Positions 32,066-40,893 of a stretch of 64,000 bases of DNA are shown one piece after another. Source of the stretch: Salipaludibacillus sp. CUR1 (GTDB lineage: Bacteria > Bacillota > Bacilli > Bacillales > Salisediminibacteriaceae); contig NZ_JAIWPE010000094.1 of NCBI RefSeq assembly GCF_021028955.1, positions 248,001 to 312,000 on the forward strand, written 5' to 3'. The position numbers and the translations under genes are program-made. A model generated the notes under the pieces. It searched no databases. It had not been told where the DNA came from and saw only the letters and a program-made list of their open reading frames with translations. How positions within the stretch are numbered: the stretch's first letter is position 1; every line of letters starts with the position of its first letter.

Positions 32066-32431
32066 ATGGCTAAGGATACTTGTGATGTCTATTGTTATGA
32101 TCCGGAAAAAGTCACACGATTAAAAAAACATATGGACAAAGAAATAATTCGTGGCACCAGTCTAATTTTTAAAGTTCTGGGGGATGAGACGAGGCTGAAG
32201 GCGGCTTATGCGCTTTCGAAAGAAGAAGAGCTTTGCGTGTGTGATGTTGCCAATATACTTGGCAGCTCCGTAGCAACAGCTTCCCATCATTTGCGTATAC
32301 TGAAGAAACATGGGTTGGTTAAATACAGAAAAGAGGGAAAGCTTGCTTTTTACAGGCTTGATGACCACCATGTCCAGGAGCTTATTGAAGTGGCGTCAGA
32401 GCATATGAAAGAAGGCAAAATAAATGAGTAA
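32066..32431 (+). CDS. cadC: ArsR/SmtB-family metal-responsive repressor (CadC-like)
   Basis: The 121-residue protein has a CadC-type N-terminal extension with Cys residues (DTCDVYCYDP), a helix-turn-helix (VCDVANILGSSVATASHHLRILKKHGLV) with the metal-site motif ELCVCD, and a C-terminal dimer helix containing DDHHVQELIEVASEHM, which supplies His/Asp ligands of the alpha5 site. It should leave DNA on binding Cd, Pb or Zn. ATG follows GAGGAGGCGG. Its end overlaps the expected cadA start by 8 bp. Two perfect operators lie upstream. Confidence 0.92.
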   Translation: MAKDTCDVYCYDPEKVTRLKKHMDKEIIRGTSLIFKVLGDETRLKAAYALSKEEELCVCDVANILGSSVATASHHLRILKKHGLVKYRKEGKLAFYRLDDHHVQELIEVASEHMKEGKINE

Positions 32432-34544
32432 TAAACACGTTTACAAAATTTCAGGGTTTACATGAGCAAACTGTGCTGCTCGGTTCGAGCAGAATGTGGA
32501 AGCCCTCCCTGGTGTTCAGGAGGCTAAAGTAAATTTTGCTGCAGAAAAACTGACTGTGGTAGGGGAAGTCACGGTTTCAGAAATCGAAAAAGCAGGGGCA
32601 TTTGAAAACCTGAAAGTCCATCAGGGCAATGACGGGTCAAATGACCTGCCTGTCTGGCGGAAAACAAAGTGGCTCAGGGTAGGGGCAGCCGCTTTACTCG
32701 TAACAGCCGGCTGGATCAGTCACTTATTATATGGGGAAGCGCACGGGTTAACGATCTTATTATTTTTATCAAGTATGGTTATCGGCGGCTATGCTATGTT
32801 TTGGCAGGGTTTTAAAAATCTTACCCGTTTAATTTTTGATATGAAAACATTAATGACAATCGCTATTATTGGGGCTGCGATTATTGGCGAGTGGGGAGAG
32901 GGAGCGCTAGTAGTCGTCCTCTTTGCAATAAGTGAAGCCCTCGAAAGTTACTCAATGGACAGAGCGAGACGATCGATCCGCTCTCTCATTCACAAGAGCC
33001 CTAAAGAAGCCATAGTTAGCCGTCATGGGAGCGAAATGTCTGTACCTGTGGAAGATGTCGGCGTAGGGGAAAGAATCATCATTCGTCCGGGAGAAAAAAT
33101 ACCGTTGGACGGAGTAGTTACTGATGGTTATTCTACAGTTAATGAAGCTGCTATTACAGGTGAAAGCATCCCTGCAGGCAAAGAGCAAGGCGACAGTTTA
33201 TTTGCAGGAACGTTAAATAAAGAAGGGGTGCTGACAGCTGAAGTTACTAAACTGGTGAAAGATACTACCCTTGCTAAAATCATTCATCTCGTAGAAGAAG
33301 CGCAAGGGGAGAAAGCACCGGCACAGCAGTTTATAGACCGGTTTGCGGCTTATTACACTCCGGCAATTATGCTTTTGGCTTTTATGGTGATGACAGGGCC
33401 GCCTCTTCTGGCAGGTGCTCCATGGGAGCAGTGGATTTATTTAGGTCTGGCTACTCTTGTGGTTGGCTGCCCGTGTGCGCTGGTTATTTCGACCCCTGTG
33501 GCGATCGTTACGGCGATTGGGAATAGTGCCAGACAAGGCGTCCTTATTAAAGGCGGAGTGTATTTAGAAGAGGCAGGACGAATAAACAGCCTAGCATTTG
33601 ATAAGACAGGGACACTGACAAAAGGCTTTCCTGAAGTCACTGATGTGATTCCTTTTGATCCCGTTTCCCGTTCTGATTTGCTGAATTATATTTACAGCCT
33701 TGAGAAACACTCGACACACCCTTTGGCTAAAACCCTTGCAGCGTATGCGGCGTCGTCTGGCTGTGAAGGTCTTGGCTTCGAGGTCCGCGAAGCGGAAACC
33801 ATCACTGGAAGAGGCGTATCAGCTAAAGTTAACGGAGAGTTTATTTATTTAAGTAACCCTTCATATGTTGATAAGTATTACCAGGACATTTTTTTACCTG
33901 CGGTGAAAAGGCAGGTGGAAGATCTGGAAAAACAGGGAAAGACGGTCATCCTGGCAGGAAAGCCGGACCGGTTACTCGGTCTGGCAGCATTACGGGATGA
34001 TGTCAGGAAAGAAGCCGGAGATTCCTTGAAAAAATTAAAGCAGCTTGGCATAAAGCAGATCATTATGCTTACAGGAGACCAGCCGTTCACTGCAGAAGCA
34101 GTAGGAAAAGAAGCGGGAGTTACAAAAGTGGAGGCGGGGCTTTTACCTCATGAGAAATTAAACAAAATTAAGGAATTGAAAGAAGAGGGGAAAATAGTAG
34201 CGATGGTAGGCGACGGCATAAATGACGCGCCAGCAATGGCTCAGGCTGATCTAGGCATAGCTATGGGAGGCGGAGGGACTGATACCGCCCTGGAAACAGC
34301 AGATATTGCACTTATGGGGGATGAACTTCATAAACTGCCTTATTTAGTATATTTAAGCAGGAAAACACTTCAGATTATTAAACAGAATATCGCTTTTTCG
34401 ATTGGTTTAAAAGTGATGGCCCTATTACTTGTCCCATTTGGTATGCTCACCTTATGGATTGCGATTCTTGCAGATATGGGAGCCACGCTTCTTGTAACGT
34501 TTAACAGCTTACGCCTTATAAAAAATAAAAGAAATCTGTTGTGA
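32424..34544 (+). CDS. cadA: P1B-type Cd/Zn/Pb-exporting ATPase with in-frame TGA at the first Cys of its CxxC metal-binding motif
   Basis: Reading from the ATG that overlaps cadC gives MSNKHVYKISGFT, then TGA at codon 14, then ANCAARFEQNVEALPGV. CadA proteins have GFTCANC here, so TGA replaces the first Cys; the frame is otherwise intact over 706 codons. The pump has CPC in VGCPCALV (metal path), DKTGTLT (phosphorylation), GESIPAG and GDGINDAPA, with about eight membrane helices. Without readthrough, translation could restart at GTG 32496, which lacks a good ribosome site and loses most of the metal-binding domain. Whether the TGA is selenocysteine, a mutation or a sequencing error cannot be settled here. 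The operon is cadC-cadA, induced by metal. Confidence 0.88.
32463..32492 (+). other. In-frame TGA codon followed by a 17-nt stem-loop (SECIS-like)
   Basis: Ten bases after the TGA comes a perfect 7-bp stem, CTGCTCG (32476-32482) and CGAGCAG (32486-32492), with a GTT loop. The loop starts 17 bases past the TGA and its first base is G. As I recall, bacterial SECIS rules ask for a short apical loop with G in the first two bases about 16-37 nt from the UGA, which this meets. Activity is not shown. Confidence 0.5.
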
Positions 34545-34567
34545 CCATAAGCACAACAGATTTTTTT
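34532..34567 (+). terminator. Terminator of cadCA
   Basis: AATCTGTTGTG pairs with CACAACAGATT around a 7-nt loop and is followed by seven T. It overlaps the cadA stop codon. Confidence 0.85.
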
Positions 34568-34573
34568 GATGAT

Positions 34574-35134
34574 TTATTTATCCAAATGGATCTCTTTCAT
34601 AGTCGTTGCTTTGTCGGCAATTAAGTATTTGGACTGGCCCAGGAACAAAGGGAGCTGAAGTTTGCTGAAATCAGGCAAGCCATTCTCATCAAACCTTTCT
34701 TTGTCCTGATGAAACAATGTAATTTTTCCAACTATCCAGTCGTGATCACCGTAAGTATTAATATCCATTACTTCACACTCGTAGGCTACATAGGCGTTTT
34801 CCAGGATTGGCGCCCCGGTAGCTTCGCCTTTTTTCCACTTTGCCATCAGCTTAGTAAATTTGTCTCCGTCAGAACCGGACTTTTTACCTGACGCTTCAAT
34901 AAAATGAGCGTATTCCGCAGGCACAAAGTTAATGGCAAATTTGCCGCTTTCTTTAATGAGATGATGTGTAAAACGCTCTTTTGCAACAGCTACCCCATAA
35001 ATAGGCGGGTCATACGATATGTATGAGTGCCACCCTGCAGCCATAATATTTTGTGTTTCATCATTTTTAGCTGTGACGAGGGCAATTAATCCAGGATAAC
35101 AGTGCATCACAGTTCGCGGGGTGCTTTCTAACAT
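34574..35134 (-). CDS. Flavin reductase-like FMN-binding protein
   Basis: The 186-residue protein is an FMN-binding split-barrel flavoprotein of the flavin-reductase type: PGLIALVTAKNDETQNIMAAGWHSYISYDPPIYGVAVAKERFTHHLIKESGKFAINFV is the core. Such proteins bind FMN and pass electrons from NAD(P)H or to a partner oxygenase; no partner is nearby. The ATG at 35134 has GGGAGG eight bases upstream; the longer open frame has no such site. It is convergent with cadA. Confidence 0.85.
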   Translation of the reverse strand: MLESTPRTVMHCYPGLIALVTAKNDETQNIMAAGWHSYISYDPPIYGVAVAKERFTHHLIKESGKFAINFVPAEYAHFIEASGKKSGSDGDKFTKLMAKWKKGEATGAPILENAYVAYECEVMDINTYGDHDWIVGKITLFHQDKERFDENGLPDFSKLQLPLFLGQSKYLIADKATTMKEIHLDK

Positions 35135-35239
35135 TGAACATTCCTCCCAGTGTTTTAAATCCAACTTAATTATAATAGACAGACGCTTGAGTTGCACTTT
35201 TTTTATTATTTGAAAAAATAGGAAATCCAGCCAATTAAA

Positions 35240-35591
35240 GAGGCCGGGACATAACTAAATTAAATCCAGTATAACCGAACAATGAATTCACAATAGACCA
35301 TGAGTTGAGGTTCATAAATGCACCCGCTTGCCGCAGGCATCTCTTCAGCTCCTCGGCAAAAAGCGCCTGCGGGATCTTCAGAAGATGCTTTTCTTACAGG
35401 CGTCTCGTGATTTTTGAACCTCATCATTTTTTAGCTGAAGACAAGCCCCTGGGCAAGCGTCCGTATGGCGGCCTGAAATCACTGCCTTTATTCTTAGTTC
35501 CGCTTCTTTTGCAGTAAAAGCGAAAAGCCGAACAAAAATCATAAGATTTGTTCGGCTTTCTTTATGGTTAATATTCTTTTGTCCCGGCCTC
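35240..35591. repeat. Modular intergenic repeat, copy D (full length)
   Basis: The best preserved copy. Inverted ends read GAGGCCGGGACATAAC and TTTTGTCCCGGCCTC. An inner module is bounded by TGAGGTTCA and TGAACCTCA and holds GGATCTTCAGAAGATGC. Then come the CAAGCCCCTGGGCAAGCGTCCG segment and a hairpin (GCCGAACAAA..., 35527-35556) with TTTCTTT. It occupies nearly all of the interval between the flavin reductase and GerMN genes. Open frames inside it are incidental. Confidence 0.75.
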
Positions 35592-35599
35592 TTCTTCTA

Positions 35600-36385
35600 T
35601 TATTCAATCCACTCGAAGTCTTCAGGATTTCCTGCTGAGACAGGTTCGGTGAGATCGGCATGACCAAGAAAGTCGTCTACTTCTTCTCCGGAAATAAGAA
35701 TTTTAGTCTGGTCATAACCAAATTGCTCCATCATCATAGCAATTTGTTCAATAAGCATTAATTCGCCGCTTGAACCGAGGTTTGCTTCTGTAATCTCTTC
35801 AGAAAAAGAAATGTGGGCTGTATCACCCTGAAAATTAATATGTTCAACGGCGGTACCCTCAGGTAATAAAGTATACAAGTCGTCATGTGACGGACCTGCT
35901 GTCCATAAGTCCATGGCTTCCATAGCTCCAGGCTCATCCGCGCTGACGGAAAGATCAGTTTTTTCCCGGTAATTATTTAACAGCTGGTCGTCGGAAAAGT
36001 AAAGTGTCACCGGATCAACGACACCGTCTTCGTCTTCAGCTGTTCCTTCTTCATTCGCTTCTTCGTTAATATCCTCGTTCGTATTGCCCGCATTACCTAC
36101 TTCTTCCTCAGCAGTTTCTTCATTAGCTTCGTTTGAAGTGACGTTATTTTCATTGTTGTTATCGGCATTATCATTATTACCGGCAAGGTTGTTTTCATTT
36201 TCTTCATTGTTTGCTTCTGCAGGGTCATTTTCATCGGTCTCTTCTACTTCTGTTTCATTTGATTCCAGTCCTGCATTCCCTGTGTTATTACCATCTTCTT
36301 CTTCAATCACATTCTCATTTTGTCCGCAGGCTGCTAAAACCAGCAATAAGGACAAACTTAATACAATCATTTTTAAATGTTTCAT
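35600..36385 (-). CDS. Lipoprotein with Asn/Glu-rich linker and GerMN domain
   Basis: The 261-residue protein has a lipoprotein signal ending LLVLAAC, then about 90 residues almost only of E, N, D, A, G and T, and a C-terminal GerMN domain (about 125-255: VTLYFSDDQLLNN, GTAVEHINFQGDTAHISFSEEI, LIEQIAMMMEQFGYDQTKILISG). GerMN domains occur in spore-germination and cell-surface lipoproteins of Firmicutes. The long acidic linker probably spans the wall in salty conditions. It stands alone with a repeat element after it. Role unknown. Confidence 0.82.
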   Translation of the reverse strand: MKHLKMIVLSLSLLLVLAACGQNENVIEEEDGNNTGNAGLESNETEVEETDENDPAEANNEENENNLAGNNDNADNNNENNVTSNEANEETAEEEVGNAGNTNEDINEEANEEGTAEDEDGVVDPVTLYFSDDQLLNNYREKTDLSVSADEPGAMEAMDLWTAGPSHDDLYTLLPEGTAVEHINFQGDTAHISFSEEITEANLGSSGELMLIEQIAMMMEQFGYDQTKILISGEEVDDFLGHADLTEPVSAGNPEDFEWIE

Positions 36386-36642
36386 AATCCAGTCCCCTTC
36401 TTTTTGTATGTATAATTCAACTGATTAGTCGTTATAAGCAAACAAATGTTACAACTTTTCGAAGAAATATTTTCCTGAAGAAGAAAAACAGCTTTTGGCC
36501 GGTTTCATGGCCCATTCTGCAATTATTTGTTTTTATAATTGTACGCCTTAAGACGTACGAAATATATTTCCCAGGACCATACTTTCGAATGGGAAAATCG
36601 TATAAAATAGAATTAAAGAACAATATACGAGGAGGGCTAATT

Positions 36643-37752
36643 ATGAAAAAGCTTGGCCGCAGAACATTAGGTCTATTGTTTATACTGACTGGAGGTATAT
36701 TTCTGGCTCAGCAGCTGACTGGTATTACCTTAATGGCCGCTTTTGGTTATGTATGGCCGATTATTTTAGTCGCCCTCCTTATCGAAGTGATATTGTTTTA
36801 CCGCAACAGGGAGGATGGAGAGACCATTTCTTTTGATAAAGGAGCTCTCGTCATTATCATTATGGCGATGGTTGTTAGTGGAAGCATTCAGAACAGCCAA
36901 TGGTCCGGACCTGGTTTAGCACATGGTATTCCGTTTTTCCAATGGACAGTTAACGGAGCGGAAGCAGAAGTGGAAGAAGCTTATGACATACCTGCTGATA
37001 TAAACGAAATCATTCTTGAAATCCCAAACGCGAGACTGCGTATAGAGGGAACGCCGGAAAATGTGATGACACTGGAAGGTATTGTCCGGGGTAATGGAAA
37101 TGAGGCAGAAGTGGTAAAAACTTTTGAGGAAGTAAGAAATGTTGAAATGAAAGAGGGCAGTTTCAATTATACTGTTGAAAAGCCCGGCTCATTCTGGTTT
37201 TTCCAGACTGATCAAATAATTGCTGACCTTGTAGTTTACGTGCCGGAAGACAGAAAGCTGGAGGTATCTGTCACCAATGGCTCAGTTGATGCCGGCCATC
37301 TGTCAAATGATCTTGCAGTCCGGACAACAAATGGCAGGGTGCAGGCCGAAGAGATAAAAGGAAATGTTGAAGTCGTAAATACTAATGGTCTCGTTTCCCT
37401 GAGAAATATTTCAGGGGATGCGGATGCTGCAACGACTAACGGGCGGATGTCCGCTACAAATGTGATGAAAAGCGTTAAATTAAAAACAACAAACGGCACG
37501 GTAGATGCGGAAAGCGAAAAAATCGGCGGAAACTGGGACATCAAAACTACTAATGGAAATATTACGGTCCGTATTCCAAGAGACAGCGATTTATCAATTG
37601 ACGCGAGAACGACAAACGGTAACGTGGGCGGAGATGTAGAATGGATGGATAAAACAGAAAGGAAAGAAGGATCAGCTGTTATAGGCGCCGCCACCTATCA
37701 TATGCAGGCGAAAGGAACAAACGGTTCTATTCAGGTGTCGTTTCTGGATTAA
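36643..37752 (+). CDS. Membrane-anchored DUF4097-like beta-helix protein with LiaF/LiaI-type N-terminus
   Basis: The 369-residue protein starts with three hydrophobic helices (LGLLFILTGGIFLAQQL and following), as in LiaF-type stress proteins, then a DUF4097-like domain (about 125-369) with a repeating TTNG motif: VTNGSV, TTNGRV, NTNGLV, TTNGRM, TTNGTV, TTNGNI, TTNGNV and GTNGSI at about 20-residue steps, one per turn of a predicted beta-solenoid. LiaF proteins act in cell-envelope stress signalling, but no two-component pair adjoins this gene. ATG 36643 follows GAGGAGGG. Function is inferred only as envelope-related. Confidence 0.75.
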   Translation: MKKLGRRTLGLLFILTGGIFLAQQLTGITLMAAFGYVWPIILVALLIEVILFYRNREDGETISFDKGALVIIIMAMVVSGSIQNSQWSGPGLAHGIPFFQWTVNGAEAEVEEAYDIPADINEIILEIPNARLRIEGTPENVMTLEGIVRGNGNEAEVVKTFEEVRNVEMKEGSFNYTVEKPGSFWFFQTDQIIADLVVYVPEDRKLEVSVTNGSVDAGHLSNDLAVRTTNGRVQAEEIKGNVEVVNTNGLVSLRNISGDADAATTNGRMSATNVMKSVKLKTTNGTVDAESEKIGGNWDIKTTNGNITVRIPRDSDLSIDARTTNGNVGGDVEWMDKTERKEGSAVIGAATYHMQAKGTNGSIQVSFLD

Positions 37753-37849
37753 CTTTTTTGGGTAATCGTTTCTGAGTAAAGGCTTCCACGCTTTCGGAAG
37801 GAAGACCTTATTTCCGGAAAAGCAGTTGAGCAAGTGATATCGAAATTAA

Positions 37850-37886
37850 GGCCCGTCCGGATGGCATCAAAGCATCCGAGTGGGCC
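37850..37886. other. Hairpin between the convergent DUF4097 and thiO genes
   Basis: GGCCC and GGATG pair with CATCC and GGGCC in a two-part stem without a following T run. It may weakly terminate either gene. Confidence 0.45.
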
Positions 37887-37921
37887 GAAAAATGATGCTT
37901 GTCCTTTTTAGAGAATCTTGA

Positions 37922-39034
37922 TCACGTAAACCTTTCCGGTTGAAAGGCCGTTCGGTAATGGTCATCTATCTGCTTTCCGGAGATATAGTCAGCTACTGCT
38001 TCTCCAGTCACTGGACTTAATAAAATTCCGTTTCTGTAATGGCCGGCAGCAAAAATGATATGCGGGTGATCTTTAAGAGGACCTATTAAAGGAAAGCCGT
38101 CCTGGGTAGCTGGACGGAGCCCAGCCCACGTATGAAAAGGGCTTTTTTCTTTTAAGAAAGGCAGGATACGGCTGTTCCAGTTAACCAGCCGCGAAATCCC
38201 TTTGTCAGTCACTTCTGTATTAAACCCCGCTATATCTTCTGAAGCTCCGTTAATAAGTGTGCCATTCGACTTTGGAACGAGATAACCCTGGCTGGTGGTT
38301 ATAATATGATTGACTGTTTCAGCACCTCTATCATAAGCGCAAATTTGCCCTCGTATTGGATAAACTGGTATACGGATATTAAAAACTGCTTCCAATTCCC
38401 CGCTCCAGGCACCTGAGCAGACAACGAGGGTATCCCCTGTAAAAGTCCGGCCAGACTCGGCCTCCAGCACCGGCGCTGACGCCCACTTTTTTATACGCAC
38501 CTTTTTCAGGTTATCAACAATACTTACGCCATTTTTTTCGCAGGCCGCCTTTAAAGCTTTTACATAGTCCGGGGCAAATACGTGACTTTCTTCATCTGAA
38601 TATATCCCCGCAATGACCTCGTCTGACAGGTTGGGCTCAAGGGATGTTAGTTGTGCTCCTTCAATAATTTCAGCCTGAGAACCGAACTTTTTCTGCCAGG
38701 CAATCCTTGATTCCAACGGCAGGGTGTCTGATTCATGATAAACAGCATGTATACTGCCGCTTTCTGTATACTCAAAATCCATCCCTGAGGTCTCTTTTAC
38801 ATCCTGCTGCCATTTTTTAAACATACGCAGGCTATCGAGGCAAAATAAGAAAAAAGGGTCTGGATCTTCACTAATTTCAGAAAACGGAGCAAGCATTCCT
38901 GCAGCAGCCCCGGACGCCTGTCCTCCGCACTGGTTTTTCTCGAGGACTGTTACGTCGTAATTCCGCCGACTTAATGAAAAGGCTGTGGCCAGGCCGATGA
39001 CACCCCCGCCCAAAATCAAAATTTTCTCTTTCAA
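37922..39034 (-). CDS. thiO: Glycine oxidase of thiamine biosynthesis
   Basis: The 370-residue FAD-dependent DAO-family protein has the N-terminal dinucleotide fold ILGGGVIGLATAFSLSRRNYDVTVLEK, the GAAAGMLAP loop and the C-terminal GHYRNGILLSPVTGEAVADYI. ThiO oxidises glycine to iminoacetate (dehydroglycine) for the thiazole ring. It is the last gene of the thiE-thiS-thiG-thiO operon, 21 bp after thiG, and is controlled by the TPP riboswitch far upstream. Length fits Bacillus ThiO. Confidence 0.93.
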   Translation of the reverse strand: MKEKILILGGGVIGLATAFSLSRRNYDVTVLEKNQCGGQASGAAAGMLAPFSEISEDPDPFFLFCLDSLRMFKKWQQDVKETSGMDFEYTESGSIHAVYHESDTLPLESRIAWQKKFGSQAEIIEGAQLTSLEPNLSDEVIAGIYSDEESHVFAPDYVKALKAACEKNGVSIVDNLKKVRIKKWASAPVLEAESGRTFTGDTLVVCSGAWSGELEAVFNIRIPVYPIRGQICAYDRGAETVNHIITTSQGYLVPKSNGTLINGASEDIAGFNTEVTDKGISRLVNWNSRILPFLKEKSPFHTWAGLRPATQDGFPLIGPLKDHPHIIFAAGHYRNGILLSPVTGEAVADYISGKQIDDHYRTAFQPERFT

Positions 39035-39055
39035 AACCGGTCACCACCTGTCTGC

Positions 39056-39835
39056 TTAATAAGAAATAAAAGAAGGAAGACCGCTTGAAGCAGTGGCGTA
39101 TCTTTTCTTTGGTATTCTTCCTGCTTCATATGACAGTCTCCCTGCGTTAATCGCATGTTTCATGGCCAAAGCCATCTTTACTGGATCTTTCGCTTTAGCT
39201 ACCGGTGTATTCATTAACACACCGTCTGCCCCTAATTCCATGGCTTGTGTAACATCCATAGCAGAACCGAGACCAGCATCCACGATGACAGGGACAGAAG
39301 CCTGTTCGGTAATTAAAGACAAATTATACGGATTTAATATTCCAAGTCCTGTGCCTATAGGCGAGCCTCCAGGCATAACAGCAGCTGCACCTGCTTCTTC
39401 AAGCCTTTTACACAATACAGGGTCATCAGAAGTATAAGGGAGAACAGTAAACCCTTCCGAAGCAAGGATTTCAGCAGCTTTCAGTGTTTCTACAGGGTCA
39501 GGGAGCAGCGTTTTTTCATCGGCGCTGATTTCAACTTTAATCCAGTCGCTGAGACCTGACGCTTTAGCAAGCCTTGCTATTCTTACAGCTTCTTCAGCTG
39601 TTTTAGCACCAGATGTGTTTGGAAGATAGGTGAACGAATGATTATCGTCCAGATGCTGTAAAATCGCGTCTTCCCCTGGTGTTTCCAGATTAACTCTTCG
39701 GATGGCAAAGGTAAGCACTTCTGCTTCCGAAGCCCGAATGGCTTCATTTTGTACATATGGGTTAGGATAGCGGCCAGTCCCGAGAAAAAAACGGGAAGAG
39801 AGCTGTTTTCCTGCAATCGTTAATTGATGTGCCAT
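39056..39835 (-). CDS. thiG: Thiazole synthase
   Basis: The 259-residue TIM-barrel protein has [10 protein letters not shown] at the start, the Schiff-base Lys in WIKVEI, and [17 protein letters not shown] and [28 protein letters not shown] for phosphate binding. ThiG joins deoxyxylulose-5-phosphate, dehydroglycine from ThiO and sulfur from ThiS thiocarboxylate to make the thiazole phosphate. It begins three bases after thiS ends, so the two are coupled. Cytoplasmic. Confidence 0.96.
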   Translation of the reverse strand: MAHQLTIAGKQLSSRFFLGTGRYPNPYVQNEAIRASEAEVLTFAIRRVNLETPGEDAILQHLDDNHSFTYLPNTSGAKTAEEAVRIARLAKASGLSDWIKVEISADEKTLLPDPVETLKAAEILASEGFTVLPYTSDDPVLCKRLEEAGAAAVMPGGSPIGTGLGILNPYNLSLITEQASVPVIVDAGLGSAMDVTQAMELGADGVLMNTPVAKAKDPVKMALAMKHAINAGRLSYEAGRIPKKRYATASSGLPSFISY

Positions 39836-39838
39836 CTG

Positions 39839-40036
39839 TTAACCTCCTCCAATAAATTCAACGATTTCAATCCTGGAACCATCCTGCAAAGCAGTGCGGT
39901 TCCATGCTTCCTGATCGACAATTTCACCATCTACTTCGGTAATAATAAGGTTTGGTTTCAATTTAAAGTGGGAGACGACATCATTAACAGTCTGAACATT
40001 AAGTTCATGCTGTTCTCCATTAATCGTTAAGTTCAT
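39839..40036 (-). CDS. thiS: Sulfur carrier protein ThiS
   Basis: The 65-residue ubiquitin-like protein ends EIVEFIGGG; the terminal Gly-Gly is thiocarboxylated to carry sulfur to ThiG. It starts MNLTINGEQHELN and overlaps the thiE stop by 1 bp. The activating enzyme ThiF is not in this operon, so it must be supplied by another locus such as a MoeB-like protein. Length and end are typical. Confidence 0.93.
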   Translation of the reverse strand: MNLTINGEQHELNVQTVNDVVSHFKLKPNLIITEVDGEIVDQEAWNRTALQDGSRIEIVEFIGGG

Positions 40037-40662
40037 TAGTTACCTCCTTCAAGTTTGGCGCGAAGCTCCATGCAGACACTGCGAACGTCCTCAGCTCCTG
40101 ATATTTCGCTGATCATGCAAATTCGTTCTGCTCCGGCTTCAAGCACCTCATCGACGTTATGACGTTTTATTCCGCCTATCGCTACAAAGGGGATAGAAAT
40201 TTCTGCTTTTACCTGCTTAATATAATCGGTAGTCACAGGAGAGGTGACGTCTGCCTTGCTATTAGTGGCGAAAACAGGTCCTGCCCCGATATAATCAGCC
40301 CCTTCTTTTTCGGCGGCTTTTGCTTCATCGATGTGGTGAGTGGAGATGCCGATAATCATGTCCTTACCTGTGATTTTCCGCGCTTCAGTTAAAGGGAGAT
40401 CATCCTGGCCCAGATGAATCCCGTCTGCATTGACTGCCATCGCCACATCGATATGATCATTTACAATAAATATCACATTGTGCTTGAGAGTTAGTTCTCT
40501 TAAAGCTTGTGCTTTCTCCAACACTTCACGTTTACTGCCCGTTTTATCCCTGAGCTGAATAATGTCTGCGCCTCCGATAATTGCTTCTTCCATAACATCC
40601 ACCACATTTTTACCCGGATGGAATTCTTCCCCGGTAATGGCGTATAAACTGAATTCTTTCAA
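40036..40662 (-). CDS. thiE: Thiamine-phosphate synthase
   Basis: The 208-residue TIM-barrel protein has IQLRDKTGSKREVLEKA (pyrimidine pocket), FIVNDHIDVAMAVNADGIHLGQDDLP, and GPVFATNSKAD and FVAIGGIKRHNVDEVLEAG (phosphate). It couples the pyrimidine pyrophosphate to thiazole phosphate to give thiamine phosphate. It is the first gene after the TPP riboswitch, with a TTG start behind AGGAAGGTG. The single overlap base with thiS implies coupled translation. Confidence 0.95.
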   Translation of the reverse strand: MKEFSLYAITGEEFHPGKNVVDVMEEAIIGGADIIQLRDKTGSKREVLEKAQALRELTLKHNVIFIVNDHIDVAMAVNADGIHLGQDDLPLTEARKITGKDMIIGISTHHIDEAKAAEKEGADYIGAGPVFATNSKADVTSPVTTDYIKQVKAEISIPFVAIGGIKRHNVDEVLEAGAERICMISEISGAEDVRSVCMELRAKLEGGN

Positions 40663-40734
40663 AAACTTTCACACCTTCCTGTAATAGCTTGAATTAAGAG
40701 AAACCTGGCGGAATAAAAGTTGTATATAAGCTGC

Positions 40735-40776
40735 AAAAAATAGAAAAGCCGCATTCCGGAGCATATGGAATACGGC
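40735..40776 (-). terminator. Riboswitch-linked terminator of the thi operon
   Basis: On the minus strand GCCGTATTCC pairs with GGAATGCGGC (one G-T pair) and is followed by TTTTCTATTTTTT. It lies between the TPP aptamer and thiE, so it is the expression platform that stops transcription when TPP is bound. Confidence 0.85.
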
Positions 40777-40797
40777 TGCAATCATTGTGTTTATTCG

Positions 40798-40893
40798 TTG
40801 CATCGACTTCCCTACGCTGGTATAAGCCAGATCAGGTTCGAGGGTAAAAGGAGTCTACCTTTTTCTCAGTTTATTTCAATAAACACCCCTAGT
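40798..40893 (-). ncRNA. TPP riboswitch (THI box)
   Basis: The minus strand carries the conserved TPP aptamer parts in order: AGGGGTG near the 5' end, CTGAGAAAAAGG, then ACCCTCGAACCTGATCTGG and a closing GTAGGGAAGT. It senses thiamine pyrophosphate and controls thiE-thiS-thiG-thiO through the terminator just downstream. Identification rests on the near-invariant CTGAGA and CCTGATCTGG boxes. Confidence 0.95.

Noticed and set aside
32424-32500. Frameshift as the cause of the broken cadA start
   Set aside because: The same frame is kept on both sides of the TGA with conserved residues throughout, so a substitution or recoding fits, not an insertion or deletion.
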